A model generated the notes under the pieces. That model did no database searches. It was not told the DNA's origin and was given only the letters and a program-made list of their open reading frames with translations. From CAYQZD01 sp964421875 (GTDB lineage: Bacteria > Electryoneota > Tariuqbacteria > Tariuqbacterales > Tariuqbacteraceae), in the NCBI GenBank assembly GCA_964421875.1, contig CAYQZD010000116.1:1-11723 (forward strand): DNA of 11,723 bases, given 5' to 3'. The position numbers and the translations under genes were made by a program. Positions 1 to 7,314 of the stretch are shown here, piece by piece (position 1 is the first letter of the stretch; every line of letters begins with the position of its first letter).

Positions 1-4
1 TTTC

Positions 5-47
5 GCGGGAATGACATCCTTTTTCCGTCATTCTTTTCAGGAATGAC
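5..47. repeat. Right end of a GGGAATGAC-type repeat plus a small hairpin
   Basis: Positions 5-16 (GCGGGAATGACA) match the right end of the 100-bp element at 8260-8359 exactly. The rest of this copy would lie to the left of the window. Just beside it, GTCATTC (27-33) and GAATGAC (41-47) form a 7-bp inverted repeat with a 7-nt loop. The match is seen directly; that this is a dispersed family is inferred from two copies. No T-run follows on either strand, so I do not call it a terminator for the gene ending at 139. Confidence 0.5.
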
Positions 48-138
48 TATAATCTGAAAATAACGGCAGCGTCTATACGCGATCCGTGAATTTTCAATCT
101 AAGTGTGGATGTTCGCGAAAGAGACCGTTCATTACAGT

Positions 139-1914
139 TTATTTTATCAACAACAGCTTCTGGGTGGAGGAAAGGCTGCCCGCTTTGAGGCAGGCGAAGT
201 ACACGCCGCTGGATAGACCTGAAGCGTCGAAGACGACTTGATGAGGTCCTGCGGGGTAATATCCTGTCATCAGGTTCGCCACTTCCCTGCCGCTGATGTC
301 GAACACGGCGAACAGCGCTTCACCGCTTTCGGGGAGGTTGATAGTGAGCCTGGTTTGCGCGTTGAAGGGATTAGGCGAGGCGGCAAGATTTGTGATTTGC
401 GATTTGTGATTTGTGATTTGTGATTCTTCATCCTCCCAGCCAAACACTTCCCAGCCCATATTGTGGTTGGTGATCCCATCGCCTATAAATTTCGAGAAAG
501 GGAAACTGTCGGAGGAGGTGACGGAATCGGGGTATACACCGACCTTGCCGACATACTGGTAATTACCGGGCGGGGCGACCGGAGGGACGAATTGGTTGAG
601 TTGGCGTTGAAGGGAGACGCCGCCGGGAATATTCAAGCCGGTGCGCAGCAGCAGGGGTCCATAGACCGCGCCGTTGGGGAGAATCGCCTCGGTCCAGGCG
701 TCGAAGTTCAGCGGATTATTGGTGAAGTTCTCGACTTCGGCCGAATAATTGAACATCCCTCCTCCACCGGGAATCTGGATAGGGGGATTTGCGGGAGTCA
801 GGATTATACTCATCGATGTGGGCAGGTCGTTTTCCCACCAGAGGATGAGGTTGTCGCGCATTATAGCACCTGCTATGTCCAGGTTTTGGTCGCCGTCGAT
901 ATCCGCCAGCGAGACATAATTGGCTCCGTCCAGATTGGACTGGATGGTGTGCTGGGTGAAAGTCTGGCTGCCGTTATTTTCAAACCAGGCGACCATATCG
1001 GCGGACCAGGCTGAACCCGCCAGGTCTAAGTCTCCATCGTGGTCGATGTCGCCGACCTTAACCGACCTTCCGTAGGTAAAGCCGGTGACGATGCTATGCT
1101 GGGAGAAAACCTGGCTGCCGTTATTTTCGTACCAGTTAAATCCGGGATCGCCGCCTCCGATAATGTCCAGGTCGCTGTCCTGATCGAGGTCGCAGACTTC
1201 GACGGTCCAGGCGCGGCTGAAAGCCGGGTCGATGATGTGTTCGGTGAAGACCTGGCTGCCATTGTTCTCAAACCAGATAATCTGGTGGACGGTAATGGCT
1301 GTTCCCAGGATGTCGATATCCTGGTCGCCGTCCAAATCGCCGGCCCATACTCCCCAGGCTCCGGCCCAGTTCTCTTTGATGGAGATTTCGGTGAAATTCA
1401 GGTTGTTGCCGGAGTTTTGCCACCACCTGATAGCGTCGGGCTGGTCTGAAGCGCAGATGACATCGGTGTCGCCGTCACGGTCGAGGTCGATGGCGGCGAG
1501 CCCCCGAGGCCAGCGAAAATTGCCGCCTACGAAATGTCGGGTGAAGACCTCGCTGCCATTGTTCTCAAACCAGACGATTTCGTCATCATAGGTGTTGCTT
1601 ACGACAAGGTCGAGGTCGTTGTCATTGTCGAAGTCTATCACCACGACATAAGCGGGATGGTCGAGCGTGGCGTCGATGATGTTTTGAGTGAAATTCTGGG
1701 CGCCGTCGTTTTCCCACCAGCAGAGGGTGGTTGAATAGGAGCTGCCGACGATGTCCATATCGCCATCTTCATCTAGGTCCACAGCTTCCGCGGTGTGCGC
1801 GGTTTCGAAATAATTCGACACCACATGCATTGTCCAGTTGATTTGCGCCTCAACGATTACTGCGGTAAACGCCAGGATGAAGGCTGCGCAAACAATTCGA
1901 GAAATCCTTTCCAT
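139..1914 (-). CDS. Secreted FG-GAP/VCBS-repeat propeller protein with C-terminal T9SS-type sorting domain (paralogue 1)
   Basis: A 591-residue exported protein, probably cell-surface or extracellular. Residues 1-23 form a signal peptide (basic start, hydrophobic core, cleavage likely after VEA, before Q24). Seven D-x-D-x-[DN]-x-D-x-[DN]-type calcium loops begin near residues 46, 94, 143, 193, 242, 289 and 338. The ~49-residue spacing, with W[WFY]ENNGSQxF motifs between loops, fits a seven-bladed integrin-alpha-like propeller. Residues ~370-485 look Ig-like, residues 498-509 are a heptamer-encoded linker (SQITNHK/SQITN), and residues 513-591 are the FlgD-like sorting domain ending LLLIK. The ATG at 1914 is supported by GGAGGAG (1921-1927 on the complement) at good spacing. 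It lies 142 bp downstream of its paralogue on the same strand. The ligand is unknown; adhesion or polymer binding is an inference. Family and secretion calls are firm, function is not. Confidence 0.93.
   Translation of the reverse strand: MERISRIVCAAFILAFTAVIVEAQINWTMHVVSNYFETAHTAEAVDLDEDGDMDIVGSSYSTTLCWWENDGAQNFTQNIIDATLDHPAYVVVIDFDNDNDLDLVVSNTYDDEIVWFENNGSEVFTRHFVGGNFRWPRGLAAIDLDRDGDTDVICASDQPDAIRWWQNSGNNLNFTEISIKENWAGAWGVWAGDLDGDQDIDILGTAITVHQIIWFENNGSQVFTEHIIDPAFSRAWTVEVCDLDQDSDLDIIGGGDPGFNWYENNGSQVFSQHSIVTGFTYGRSVKVGDIDHDGDLDLAGSAWSADMVAWFENNGSQTFTQHTIQSNLDGANYVSLADIDGDQNLDIAGAIMRDNLILWWENDLPTSMSIILTPANPPIQIPGGGGMFNYSAEVENFTNNPLNFDAWTEAILPNGAVYGPLLLRTGLNIPGGVSLQRQLNQFVPPVAPPGNYQYVGKVGVYPDSVTSSDSFPFSKFIGDGITNHNMGWEVFGWEDEESQITNHKSQITNLAASPNPFNAQTRLTINLPESGEALFAVFDISGREVANLMTGYYPAGPHQVVFDASGLSSGVYFACLKAGSLSSTQKLLLIK
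387..425. repeat. Heptamer tandem array GATTTGT, 5 units, inside a coding region
   Basis: Five consecutive 7-bp units (GATTTGT, GATTTGC, then GATTTGT three times) occupy 387-421, with a partial GATT following. The array is in frame inside the gene at 139-1914 and encodes the linker before its sorting domain. Because 7 is not a multiple of 3, three units make a 7-residue peptide period, visible as SQITNHK followed by SQITN. The form resembles the short tandemly repeated repetitive (STRR) heptamers described in cyanobacteria. Confidence 0.9.
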
Positions 1915-2056
1915 GACTTACTCCTCCAAATAGTTTTGGATTAATGGATTTATAGAAGGTGCTTACACAAATACGATAGGTTACGATTTGAACCGATAAA
2001 TTAGTGTTTATCATCACTTTTCACGGATAACAACGACCGAGACGGCCAACGATAAC

Positions 2057-3829
2057 TTATTTTACCAACAGCAGTTTTTGAGTGTAGGATTGTTCCCCCG
2101 CCTTCAAGCGGGCGAAATACACACCGCTTGCCTTCCCGGACGCATACCATATCGCTTGATGGTTTCCGGCGGGATAAAATCCTTGGGCGATAACCGCGAC
2201 TTCCCGCCCGGCGATATCGTAGATTGCAAGCTTGACATTACTTGCAGCTTGCAGCTTGTAGCTGAGAGCTGTGGAAGCGTTGAAGGGATTGGGAGAGGAA
2301 TTGAGAATTAAGGATTGAGAATTGAGAATTGAGAATCCGTTCTCGTCATCCCAACCGCAGCATTCCCAACCCTGGTTATGAGTCTGAATCCCGTCATTCA
2401 AAAGTTTAGTGAAGGGGAAACTGTCAGAAGAAATAACGGAATCGGGATAAATTCCAACTTTACCTGCATACTGGTAATTACCCGCCGGGGCGTTCTGAGG
2501 AACGGACTGCACCAGCCGGCGGCGGAAGGTTTCGTAGCCTGGCATATTCACCCCTATCCGTATTAGAAATGGGCTGTAAACCGCGCCGTTAGGTAGATTC
2601 ACTTCGGTCCAGACATCGAAAATCAGAGGGCTATAAAAGGCGCTTTCGACTTCCGCCCTGAAGGAAAACACTCCTCCGCCCGCTGGAATCTGAATCGGAG
2701 TATTATGGGGAGTCATAGCTATATTCAACGGAATCGGCCGGTAGTTGTTCCACCACAGGACTTTGTTGTCCCCCATCACTGCGGCGGCAAGGTCCGGTTT
2801 TCGGTCGCCGTCGATATCAGCCAGCGAAACACCGTTGGCTCCATCAATGTCTGTCAGGATAACATGTTGGCGGAATACCTGACTGCCGTTGTTTTCAAAC
2901 CAGGCAACCTTATCGTAAGTATAGGACGCTCCCGCCAGATCCAGGTCTCCGTCGCCGTCGATATCTCCTGCTTTAACTGAACGAGCCCGATGAAAATGGT
3001 CGTCGAGATTATGCGGAGTAAAGACCTGGCTGCCATTATTCTCATACCATTTTAAGCCGGGATAGCCGCCGGCGACAACGTCCGGATCACTGTCATTGTC
3101 GAGGTCGCAGACTTCGACGGTCCAGGCTTGTTCGAAAGAAGATTCTAAGATGTGTTCAGTGAAGACCTGGCTGCCGTTGTTTTCAAACCAGATAATTTGG
3201 TCGGCGTTGATAGCCGTCCCCAAAATATCGACATCCTGGTCGCCGTCCAAATCGCCGGCCCAGACACCCCATGCTCCGGACCAGTTCTCTTTAATAGAGA
3301 TTTCGGTGAAAGTCAGATTATTGCCGGAGTTTTGCCACCACCTGATAGCGTTCGGCCGGTCAGAAGCGCAGATTACGTCGGTGTCGCCGTCTCCGTCAAG
3401 GTCGATGGCGTAATTATCTCGCGGCCAGGCAAAATTTCCGCCCACCAAATGACGGGTGAATTCTTCGCTGCCGTTGTTTTCGAACCAGAGGATTTCGTCA
3501 CTATAGGTGTTGCTCAATATCAGGTCGAGGTCGTTGTCGCGGTCAAAGTCTATCACTTTGACGTAGGCGGGGTGGTTGAGCGTTCCGTCGATTGTGTTTT
3601 GAGTGAAATTCTGGCTGCCGTCGTTTTCCCACCAACATACGGTGTTTCCATATGAAGCTCCGACGATATCCGTATCGCCGTCCTGGTCGAGGTCTGCGGC
3701 TTGCACCGATGAAGCGGCGGGGAAAGAATTCGACAGTGTGTGGGTGTTCCAGGCGACCTGCGCATCAACCACAGCAGCGGTAAACGCTAAGATGAGCGCG
3801 ACGAAAGCAGTTTTGTCAATACCCTTCAT
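2057..3829 (-). CDS. Secreted FG-GAP/VCBS-repeat propeller protein with C-terminal T9SS-type sorting domain (paralogue 2)
   Basis: A 590-residue exported protein that aligns end to end with the neighbour at 139-1914, clearly a tandem duplicate. The signal peptide ends at VDA, before Q24. Seven calcium loops (for example DLDQDGDTD, DFDRDNDLD, DLDGDQDVD, DIDGDGDLD) alternate with WFENNGSQVF-type motifs, predicting a seven-bladed propeller. An Ig-like region and the sorting domain (SPNPFN, YDIAGREV, GVYFARL, LLLVK) follow. The ATG at 3829 is preceded by AGGAGA (3835-3840 on the complement). It could be transcribed with paralogue 1 (142-bp gap, no terminator seen) or separately. Two heptamer arrays of different sequence lie inside it, one in the linker and one inside the sorting domain. 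Ligand unknown; extracellular binding or adhesion is inferred from the fold. Confidence 0.93.
   Translation of the reverse strand: MKGIDKTAFVALILAFTAAVVDAQVAWNTHTLSNSFPAASSVQAADLDQDGDTDIVGASYGNTVCWWENDGSQNFTQNTIDGTLNHPAYVKVIDFDRDNDLDLILSNTYSDEILWFENNGSEEFTRHLVGGNFAWPRDNYAIDLDGDGDTDVICASDRPNAIRWWQNSGNNLTFTEISIKENWSGAWGVWAGDLDGDQDVDILGTAINADQIIWFENNGSQVFTEHILESSFEQAWTVEVCDLDNDSDPDVVAGGYPGLKWYENNGSQVFTPHNLDDHFHRARSVKAGDIDGDGDLDLAGASYTYDKVAWFENNGSQVFRQHVILTDIDGANGVSLADIDGDRKPDLAAAVMGDNKVLWWNNYRPIPLNIAMTPHNTPIQIPAGGGVFSFRAEVESAFYSPLIFDVWTEVNLPNGAVYSPFLIRIGVNMPGYETFRRRLVQSVPQNAPAGNYQYAGKVGIYPDSVISSDSFPFTKLLNDGIQTHNQGWECCGWDDENGFSILNSQSLILNSSPNPFNASTALSYKLQAASNVKLAIYDIAGREVAVIAQGFYPAGNHQAIWYASGKASGVYFARLKAGEQSYTQKLLLVK
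2241..2261. repeat. Heptamer tandem array CTTGCAG, 3 units, inside the sorting-domain coding sequence
   Basis: CTTGCAG, CTTGCAG and CTTGTAG occur back to back. They fall in frame in the 2057-3829 gene, where the protein reads YKLQAASNVKL at the start of its sorting domain. The other paralogue reads INLPESGEAL at the aligned place. Only three units are present, so chance is less easily excluded than for the five-unit arrays. Confidence 0.6.
2298..2336. repeat. Heptamer tandem array GAATTGA, 5 units, inside a coding region
   Basis: Five 7-bp units (GAATTGA, GAATTAA, GGATTGA, GAATTGA, GAATTGA) occupy 2298-2332, with a trailing GAAT. The array sits in the same inter-domain linker as the GATTTGT array of the other paralogue and has the same unit count, but a different heptamer. 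It encodes SILNSQS/LILNSSP, a 7-residue peptide period. Confidence 0.88.
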
Positions 3830-4137
3830 AGAAATCTCCTGTGAGTAATTTTTAGTTAGAAGGTTTATAGGATGCAGTACAAAGACGACATCAAGGCGTC
3901 ATAGGCTTAGTATAGTCTTAGTTTGCGACTTTGCTCGACCAACTTGGAGGATTCAGCGCTTAATTCCATACAGCATTAATCCATAGATTAGTTATTATAT
4001 GAATCATTTTCCGAAAAGTCAAAAATCTGCCTGCCCCTTAAATTGCAAACTGCCTTCTTGCCGGTTATTATTGCAAATTTCAAATATATGTTATAATATT
4101 AGGATTATAGTAATAACCAAAACAGTTATGGTGTATT
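3830..4137. other. Divergent intergenic region between paralogue 2 and the M1 peptidase
   Basis: This 308-bp gap separates two divergently transcribed secreted-protein genes and must hold both promoters. It is AT-rich, especially near 3990-4110. I see no open reading frame, RNA gene or heptamer array in it. On the complement, TATAAA (3864-3869) is a possible -10 for the gene starting at 3829, but no convincing -35 goes with it. Confidence 0.6.
4071..4097 (+). promoter_or_regulatory. Candidate sigma-70-like promoter for the M1 peptidase gene
   Basis: TTGCAA (4071-4076) and TATAAT (4092-4097) are separated by 15 nt, slightly shorter than the usual 16-18. Transcription would start near 4104, giving a ~35-nt leader before the ATG at 4138. 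The -10 hexamer is a perfect consensus. The short spacing, the AT-rich surroundings and the unknown promoter preferences of this lineage limit confidence. Confidence 0.4.
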
Positions 4138-7098
4138 ATGCGAATCGTTAAACGCTGCTTGACAGCGACAGCCTCTTTGTTCATATTTGCAGTGACGCTC
4201 TTCGCTGTCACCAATGAACAAAACCTCAGGGGGAAATTCCAAAGCGCGATGGAGTTCCGCGCCTCGGAGCAGGCTCGAAAAACTCAGCTTTACCGCGGCG
4301 GGATGGACGCTGATTCCGCCCATTCCTGGGATGCGGAGCATTACAATATTCGGATGGAGTTTTTCCCTTCGACACAGCGGGTCGATGGAACGGTTGAAAT
4401 CACCGGGACCTGCGTGGAAGCGGGCTTGACTTCCGTGCCCTTGCACTTCACCCAGGGTATGACGGTGACCGAGGTTCGCGCCGACGGTCAGCCTGCTGTT
4501 TATGCCTGGATCGGGGATAATTTAGCGGTTGCTCTGGGGAGGATCTGCAATCCTGGGGATACATTCCACGTCAGCATATCCTATAACGGCACGCCCACGA
4601 CTACCTATTTTTACGGCTGGGCTTTAGGGATTTACTGGGGGAATGTGGTGTATTCCTTCACCGACCCGGAGGGCGCACGGAACTGGTTCCCCTGTTACGA
4701 CAAACTCTTCGATAAAGCCACTTACAGCGCGCAGTACACGGTTCCGGAGGGGTGGGTGACCGCCTCCAACGGCAATCTCGACTCCACTGTGACCAATGCC
4801 AATCAGACGGTTACAACATACTGGACTCACGATTACCAGATTGAGACTTACCTCATATCGATAGCTATCAGTAATTACGCGGAGTTTTCCGACAGTTACC
4901 AGGGGATACCGTTGGAATATTATGTTTATCCGCAGCATTTGGCGTGGGCGCAGAACGATTTTCAGCCGGTACCGGAGATGATGCGGTGCTATATCGACCG
5001 CTACGGGGAATACCCCTTCGAGAAGTACGGGATGGCTGAAGCTCCGATATTCGGCGGCGGGGGCGGGATGGAACATCAGACAATGACCACTTTGGGCCAT
5101 TCGATGATAAACGGGGTCGGCGGGGGCGAGTTTATCATCTGCCACGAGCTTTCGCATATGTGGTGGGGTGACGCTGTCAGCCTTATCGACTGGCCTCATA
5201 TGTGGCTGAATGAGGGTTTCGCCACCTACAGTGAGGCGTTATGGGTTGAGTGGCGCTACGGGATGATGTCTATGAGATCGTACATCCAGAATTATATCCA
5301 GACTTATTACATCTCCTGGGAAGACCCCAACAATCCCAGTCCGATGAACAATCCGCCGATGAGCATTCTGTTTTCCCCGCTCACCTACGAAAAGGGCGGG
5401 GCGGTGCTGCATATGCTGCGCTACACGCTGGGGGACAGCCTGTTTTTCGAGAGCCTGCATCAATATTACAACACCTACCGCTACGGTTATGTGAATTCCC
5501 GGGATTTCCAGACAGTTTGCGAAACGGTCAGCGGACAGGATTTGGGATGGTTTTTCGACCAGTGGGTGAGGGATGTGGGTTATCCTTCCTTTGAATATTT
5601 CGACGCCTGCCGTGAAATAGCTATGGGCGAGTATGAGATTACGCTGGGTTTGATGCAGACGCAGGAACCGCCTTTCCCGGTCTTCTCAACTTATATTGAC
5701 ATCGGAGTTTTTTCCGGGGGGACGTGGGTGGACACGGTTCAAGTGTGGGTGGACAGCGTTCTGGAGGTGTTCACTTTTAATTATCAGGGGCCGGAACCCG
5801 ATTCCGTTATGCTTGATCCCTTCGGCTGGACGCTTTGCCGCAAGGTTCACCGCACCGACATCAACGCTCCCGATTTTCAACTTGAGGATTATGGCTGGTC
5901 CACTGAGTTTCTCTATCCCGATTCCACAGCGGAGCTTACCCTGTCGTTCCACAATGCGGGACTGCCGGTGACAAGGCTTATGGGAGTTCTGAGCAGCTCC
6001 GATCCTGAAGTGATGGTCTCCACCAATCTTTATGACTTCGGCGATGTGGGTTACCAGCATCGTTTTTCCACCGCTTCTCAGCCGACGGCGGTGAGCCTCG
6101 GCGCAGGAGCTGAGCCTCACTGGGCGCCGTTCCGGATGAGCCTGCACTGGCACGGAGGAGACGCGGTGGTCGATTTTTCATTGCCGGTGGGCGCACCTAA
6201 CCTGCTGTTAGTGGACGACGACGAGGATTCAATCTCCGAAGCCGGAGTGGAGGAAGTCCTCAACTACCTGCAGTTAGTTTACCGCGAATGGGACACTGCG
6301 CTGTCGGGCCTGCCGGGGGGATTATCCGACTATGAAGCGGTAATCTGGTATTGCGGGCATGGGACGAGTACCCTCAGCGCCGCCGAGATTGACCTGTTGA
6401 CCTCGTATCTGGACAGCGGCGGCAGGCTGTTCATTTCCGGGACCAATATTGCTTCCGAGCTTCAGGGGAACAGTTTCTTGCAAAACTATCTGCATCTGGA
6501 ATTCAGTCAGGAAGTGGTTTTGGCGCTGGTGCACGGCGTGGCGGGCGACCCGGTGGGGAACGGTTACAGCCTTTTCCTCAGCAGTTCCCCCTTAGACCAG
6601 GACGCAGTAACCCCTGCGGGCGGCGGGATTACCTGCTACAACTACATTGGAAATCTGCCCGCTGCGGTGCGCTATGAAGGGTCTTACCGGACGGTTTTCT
6701 TCGGCTTCGCCTTCGACGACATCCGCTGGGATTTGGGGACGATGAACACACCCAACGAAGCGGTGGCGGCAGTGTTGAACTGGCTGGGGATGACGGTTTC
6801 GCCGGTGGAATCAGTTCCGCAGCCCTACGCTCCCGCTGAATTCAGGTTGGTCGGGGCGCATCCCAATCCCTTTAACCAGCGTTCGCTGGTTTCTTTCTCC
6901 CTCGAACTTCCCTGTGATATCAGGCTGGCGGTATATGATATTGCGGGAAGGGAAGCTGCTGTGTTAGCGGAGGGGGTTTTCCCCGCCGGGGCGCATCGCG
7001 CGGTTTGGGACGCTTCCGGGACACCCAGCGGCCTCTATTTTGTCAAGCTGTCGGTGGGGGGATACAGCGCGGTGGAGAAGGTGGTGCTGCTAAAGTAG
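4138..7098 (+). CDS. Secreted M1-family zinc metallopeptidase with amidotransferase-like domain and C-terminal sorting domain
   Basis: A 986-residue exported peptidase that probably removes N-terminal residues from peptides outside the cell. After a signal peptide (1 to ~24) comes the M1 beta-rich N-terminal domain, then the catalytic domain. It has GGMEH (309-313) at the GxMEN substrate site, zinc motif HELSH (336-340), the third ligand E359 in NEGFA exactly 18 residues later, and probable catalytic Tyr Y417 in YEKGG. An all-beta region (~530-680) is followed by a domain (~688-885: LLLVDDDED, GLSDYEAVIWYCGHG, YLDSGGRLFISG) resembling the glutamine-amidotransferase/ThuA-like fold often appended to FCB secreted proteins. 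Residues ~903-986 are the sorting domain (HPNPFN, VYDIAGRE, GLYFVKL, VVLLK). All key M1 residues are present, so it should be active. Only a weak GGTG precedes the ATG. Specificity is not predictable. Confidence 0.95.
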   Translation: MRIVKRCLTATASLFIFAVTLFAVTNEQNLRGKFQSAMEFRASEQARKTQLYRGGMDADSAHSWDAEHYNIRMEFFPSTQRVDGTVEITGTCVEAGLTSVPLHFTQGMTVTEVRADGQPAVYAWIGDNLAVALGRICNPGDTFHVSISYNGTPTTTYFYGWALGIYWGNVVYSFTDPEGARNWFPCYDKLFDKATYSAQYTVPEGWVTASNGNLDSTVTNANQTVTTYWTHDYQIETYLISIAISNYAEFSDSYQGIPLEYYVYPQHLAWAQNDFQPVPEMMRCYIDRYGEYPFEKYGMAEAPIFGGGGGMEHQTMTTLGHSMINGVGGGEFIICHELSHMWWGDAVSLIDWPHMWLNEGFATYSEALWVEWRYGMMSMRSYIQNYIQTYYISWEDPNNPSPMNNPPMSILFSPLTYEKGGAVLHMLRYTLGDSLFFESLHQYYNTYRYGYVNSRDFQTVCETVSGQDLGWFFDQWVRDVGYPSFEYFDACREIAMGEYEITLGLMQTQEPPFPVFSTYIDIGVFSGGTWVDTVQVWVDSVLEVFTFNYQGPEPDSVMLDPFGWTLCRKVHRTDINAPDFQLEDYGWSTEFLYPDSTAELTLSFHNAGLPVTRLMGVLSSSDPEVMVSTNLYDFGDVGYQHRFSTASQPTAVSLGAGAEPHWAPFRMSLHWHGGDAVVDFSLPVGAPNLLLVDDDEDSISEAGVEEVLNYLQLVYREWDTALSGLPGGLSDYEAVIWYCGHGTSTLSAAEIDLLTSYLDSGGRLFISGTNIASELQGNSFLQNYLHLEFSQEVVLALVHGVAGDPVGNGYSLFLSSSPLDQDAVTPAGGGITCYNYIGNLPAAVRYEGSYRTVFFGFAFDDIRWDLGTMNTPNEAVAAVLNWLGMTVSPVESVPQPYAPAEFRLVGAHPNPFNQRSLVSFSLELPCDIRLAVYDIAGREAAVLAEGVFPAGAHRAVWDASGTPSGLYFVKLSVGGYSAVEKVVLLK

Positions 7099-7100
7099 GT

Positions 7101-7121
7101 GCTGGGGGCTGGGGGCTGGTG
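7101..7121. repeat. Heptamer tandem array GCTGGGG, 3 units, just after the peptidase stop codon
   Basis: GCTGGGG, GCTGGGG and GCTGGTG are contiguous and start 3 nt after the TAG at 7096-7098. It has the same 7-bp period as the other arrays but a G-rich unit of its own. The closely spaced G-runs on the plus strand could form secondary structure, which I cannot evaluate. Confidence 0.7.
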
Positions 7122-7128
7122 AAGAAGG

Positions 7129-7163
7129 GGATTCAGGATTCGGGATTCGGGATACGGGATTCA
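7129..7163. repeat. Heptamer tandem array GGATTCG, 5 units
   Basis: Five contiguous units: GGATTCA, GGATTCG, GGATTCG, GGATACG, GGATTCA. The array is noncoding and begins 7 nt after the GCTGGGG array, so two unrelated heptamer arrays sit in series in the 3' flank of the peptidase gene. The fourth unit is used by the hairpin at 7148-7171. Confidence 0.9.
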
Positions 7164-7171
7164 GTATCCCG
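7148..7171. repeat. 8-bp hairpin at the end of the GGATTCG array
   Basis: CGGGATAC (7148-7155) and GTATCCCG (7164-7171) are perfect inverted repeats around an 8-nt loop. It lies ~50 nt past the peptidase stop and could stabilise the 3' end of that mRNA. No T-run follows on the plus strand, so it is not a standard intrinsic terminator. Confidence 0.5.
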
Positions 7172-7314
7172 TCAGAGGCGGGTAAATACGCCCAGAGGCG
7201 CACAAGTCGATCTGAACGACGAATCAGTTTTTTGAACGAAAATACTCCATATGGAATTATTCGGAATTGATGCAATTAAAATGGAGATGAGCCGAAACTT
7301 GTGTAAGCCACTTT

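Noticed and set aside
27..47. Terminator for the gene ending at 139
   Set aside because: The 7-bp hairpin GTCATTC/GAATGAC is followed by GGAAAAAGG on the minus strand, not by a T-run.
387..425. CRISPR-like array at the heptamer repeats
   Set aside because: Units are 7 bp and contiguous with no spacers; no cas genes are present.
463..1014. Long plus-strand open frames opposite the propeller genes (463-1014, 1039-1449, 3152-3655 and similar)
   Set aside because: They are antisense to the Asp/Asn-rich repeats. GAC/GAT codons read on the other strand as Val/Ile (GTC/ATC), which keeps frames open and gives repetitive VEV and VAV peptides. None has a sensible start site or domain.
1915..2056. Promoter or terminator between the two propeller genes
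   Set aside because: TATAAA occurs on the complement at 1949-1954, but no matching -35 at proper spacing and no hairpin with T-run could be found, so I could not support either call.
4624..5199. 191-codon minus-strand frame opposite the M1 peptidase
   Set aside because: It lies entirely inside a gene with intact catalytic motifs on the plus strand, has no recognisable domain, and has the usual look of an antisense shadow.
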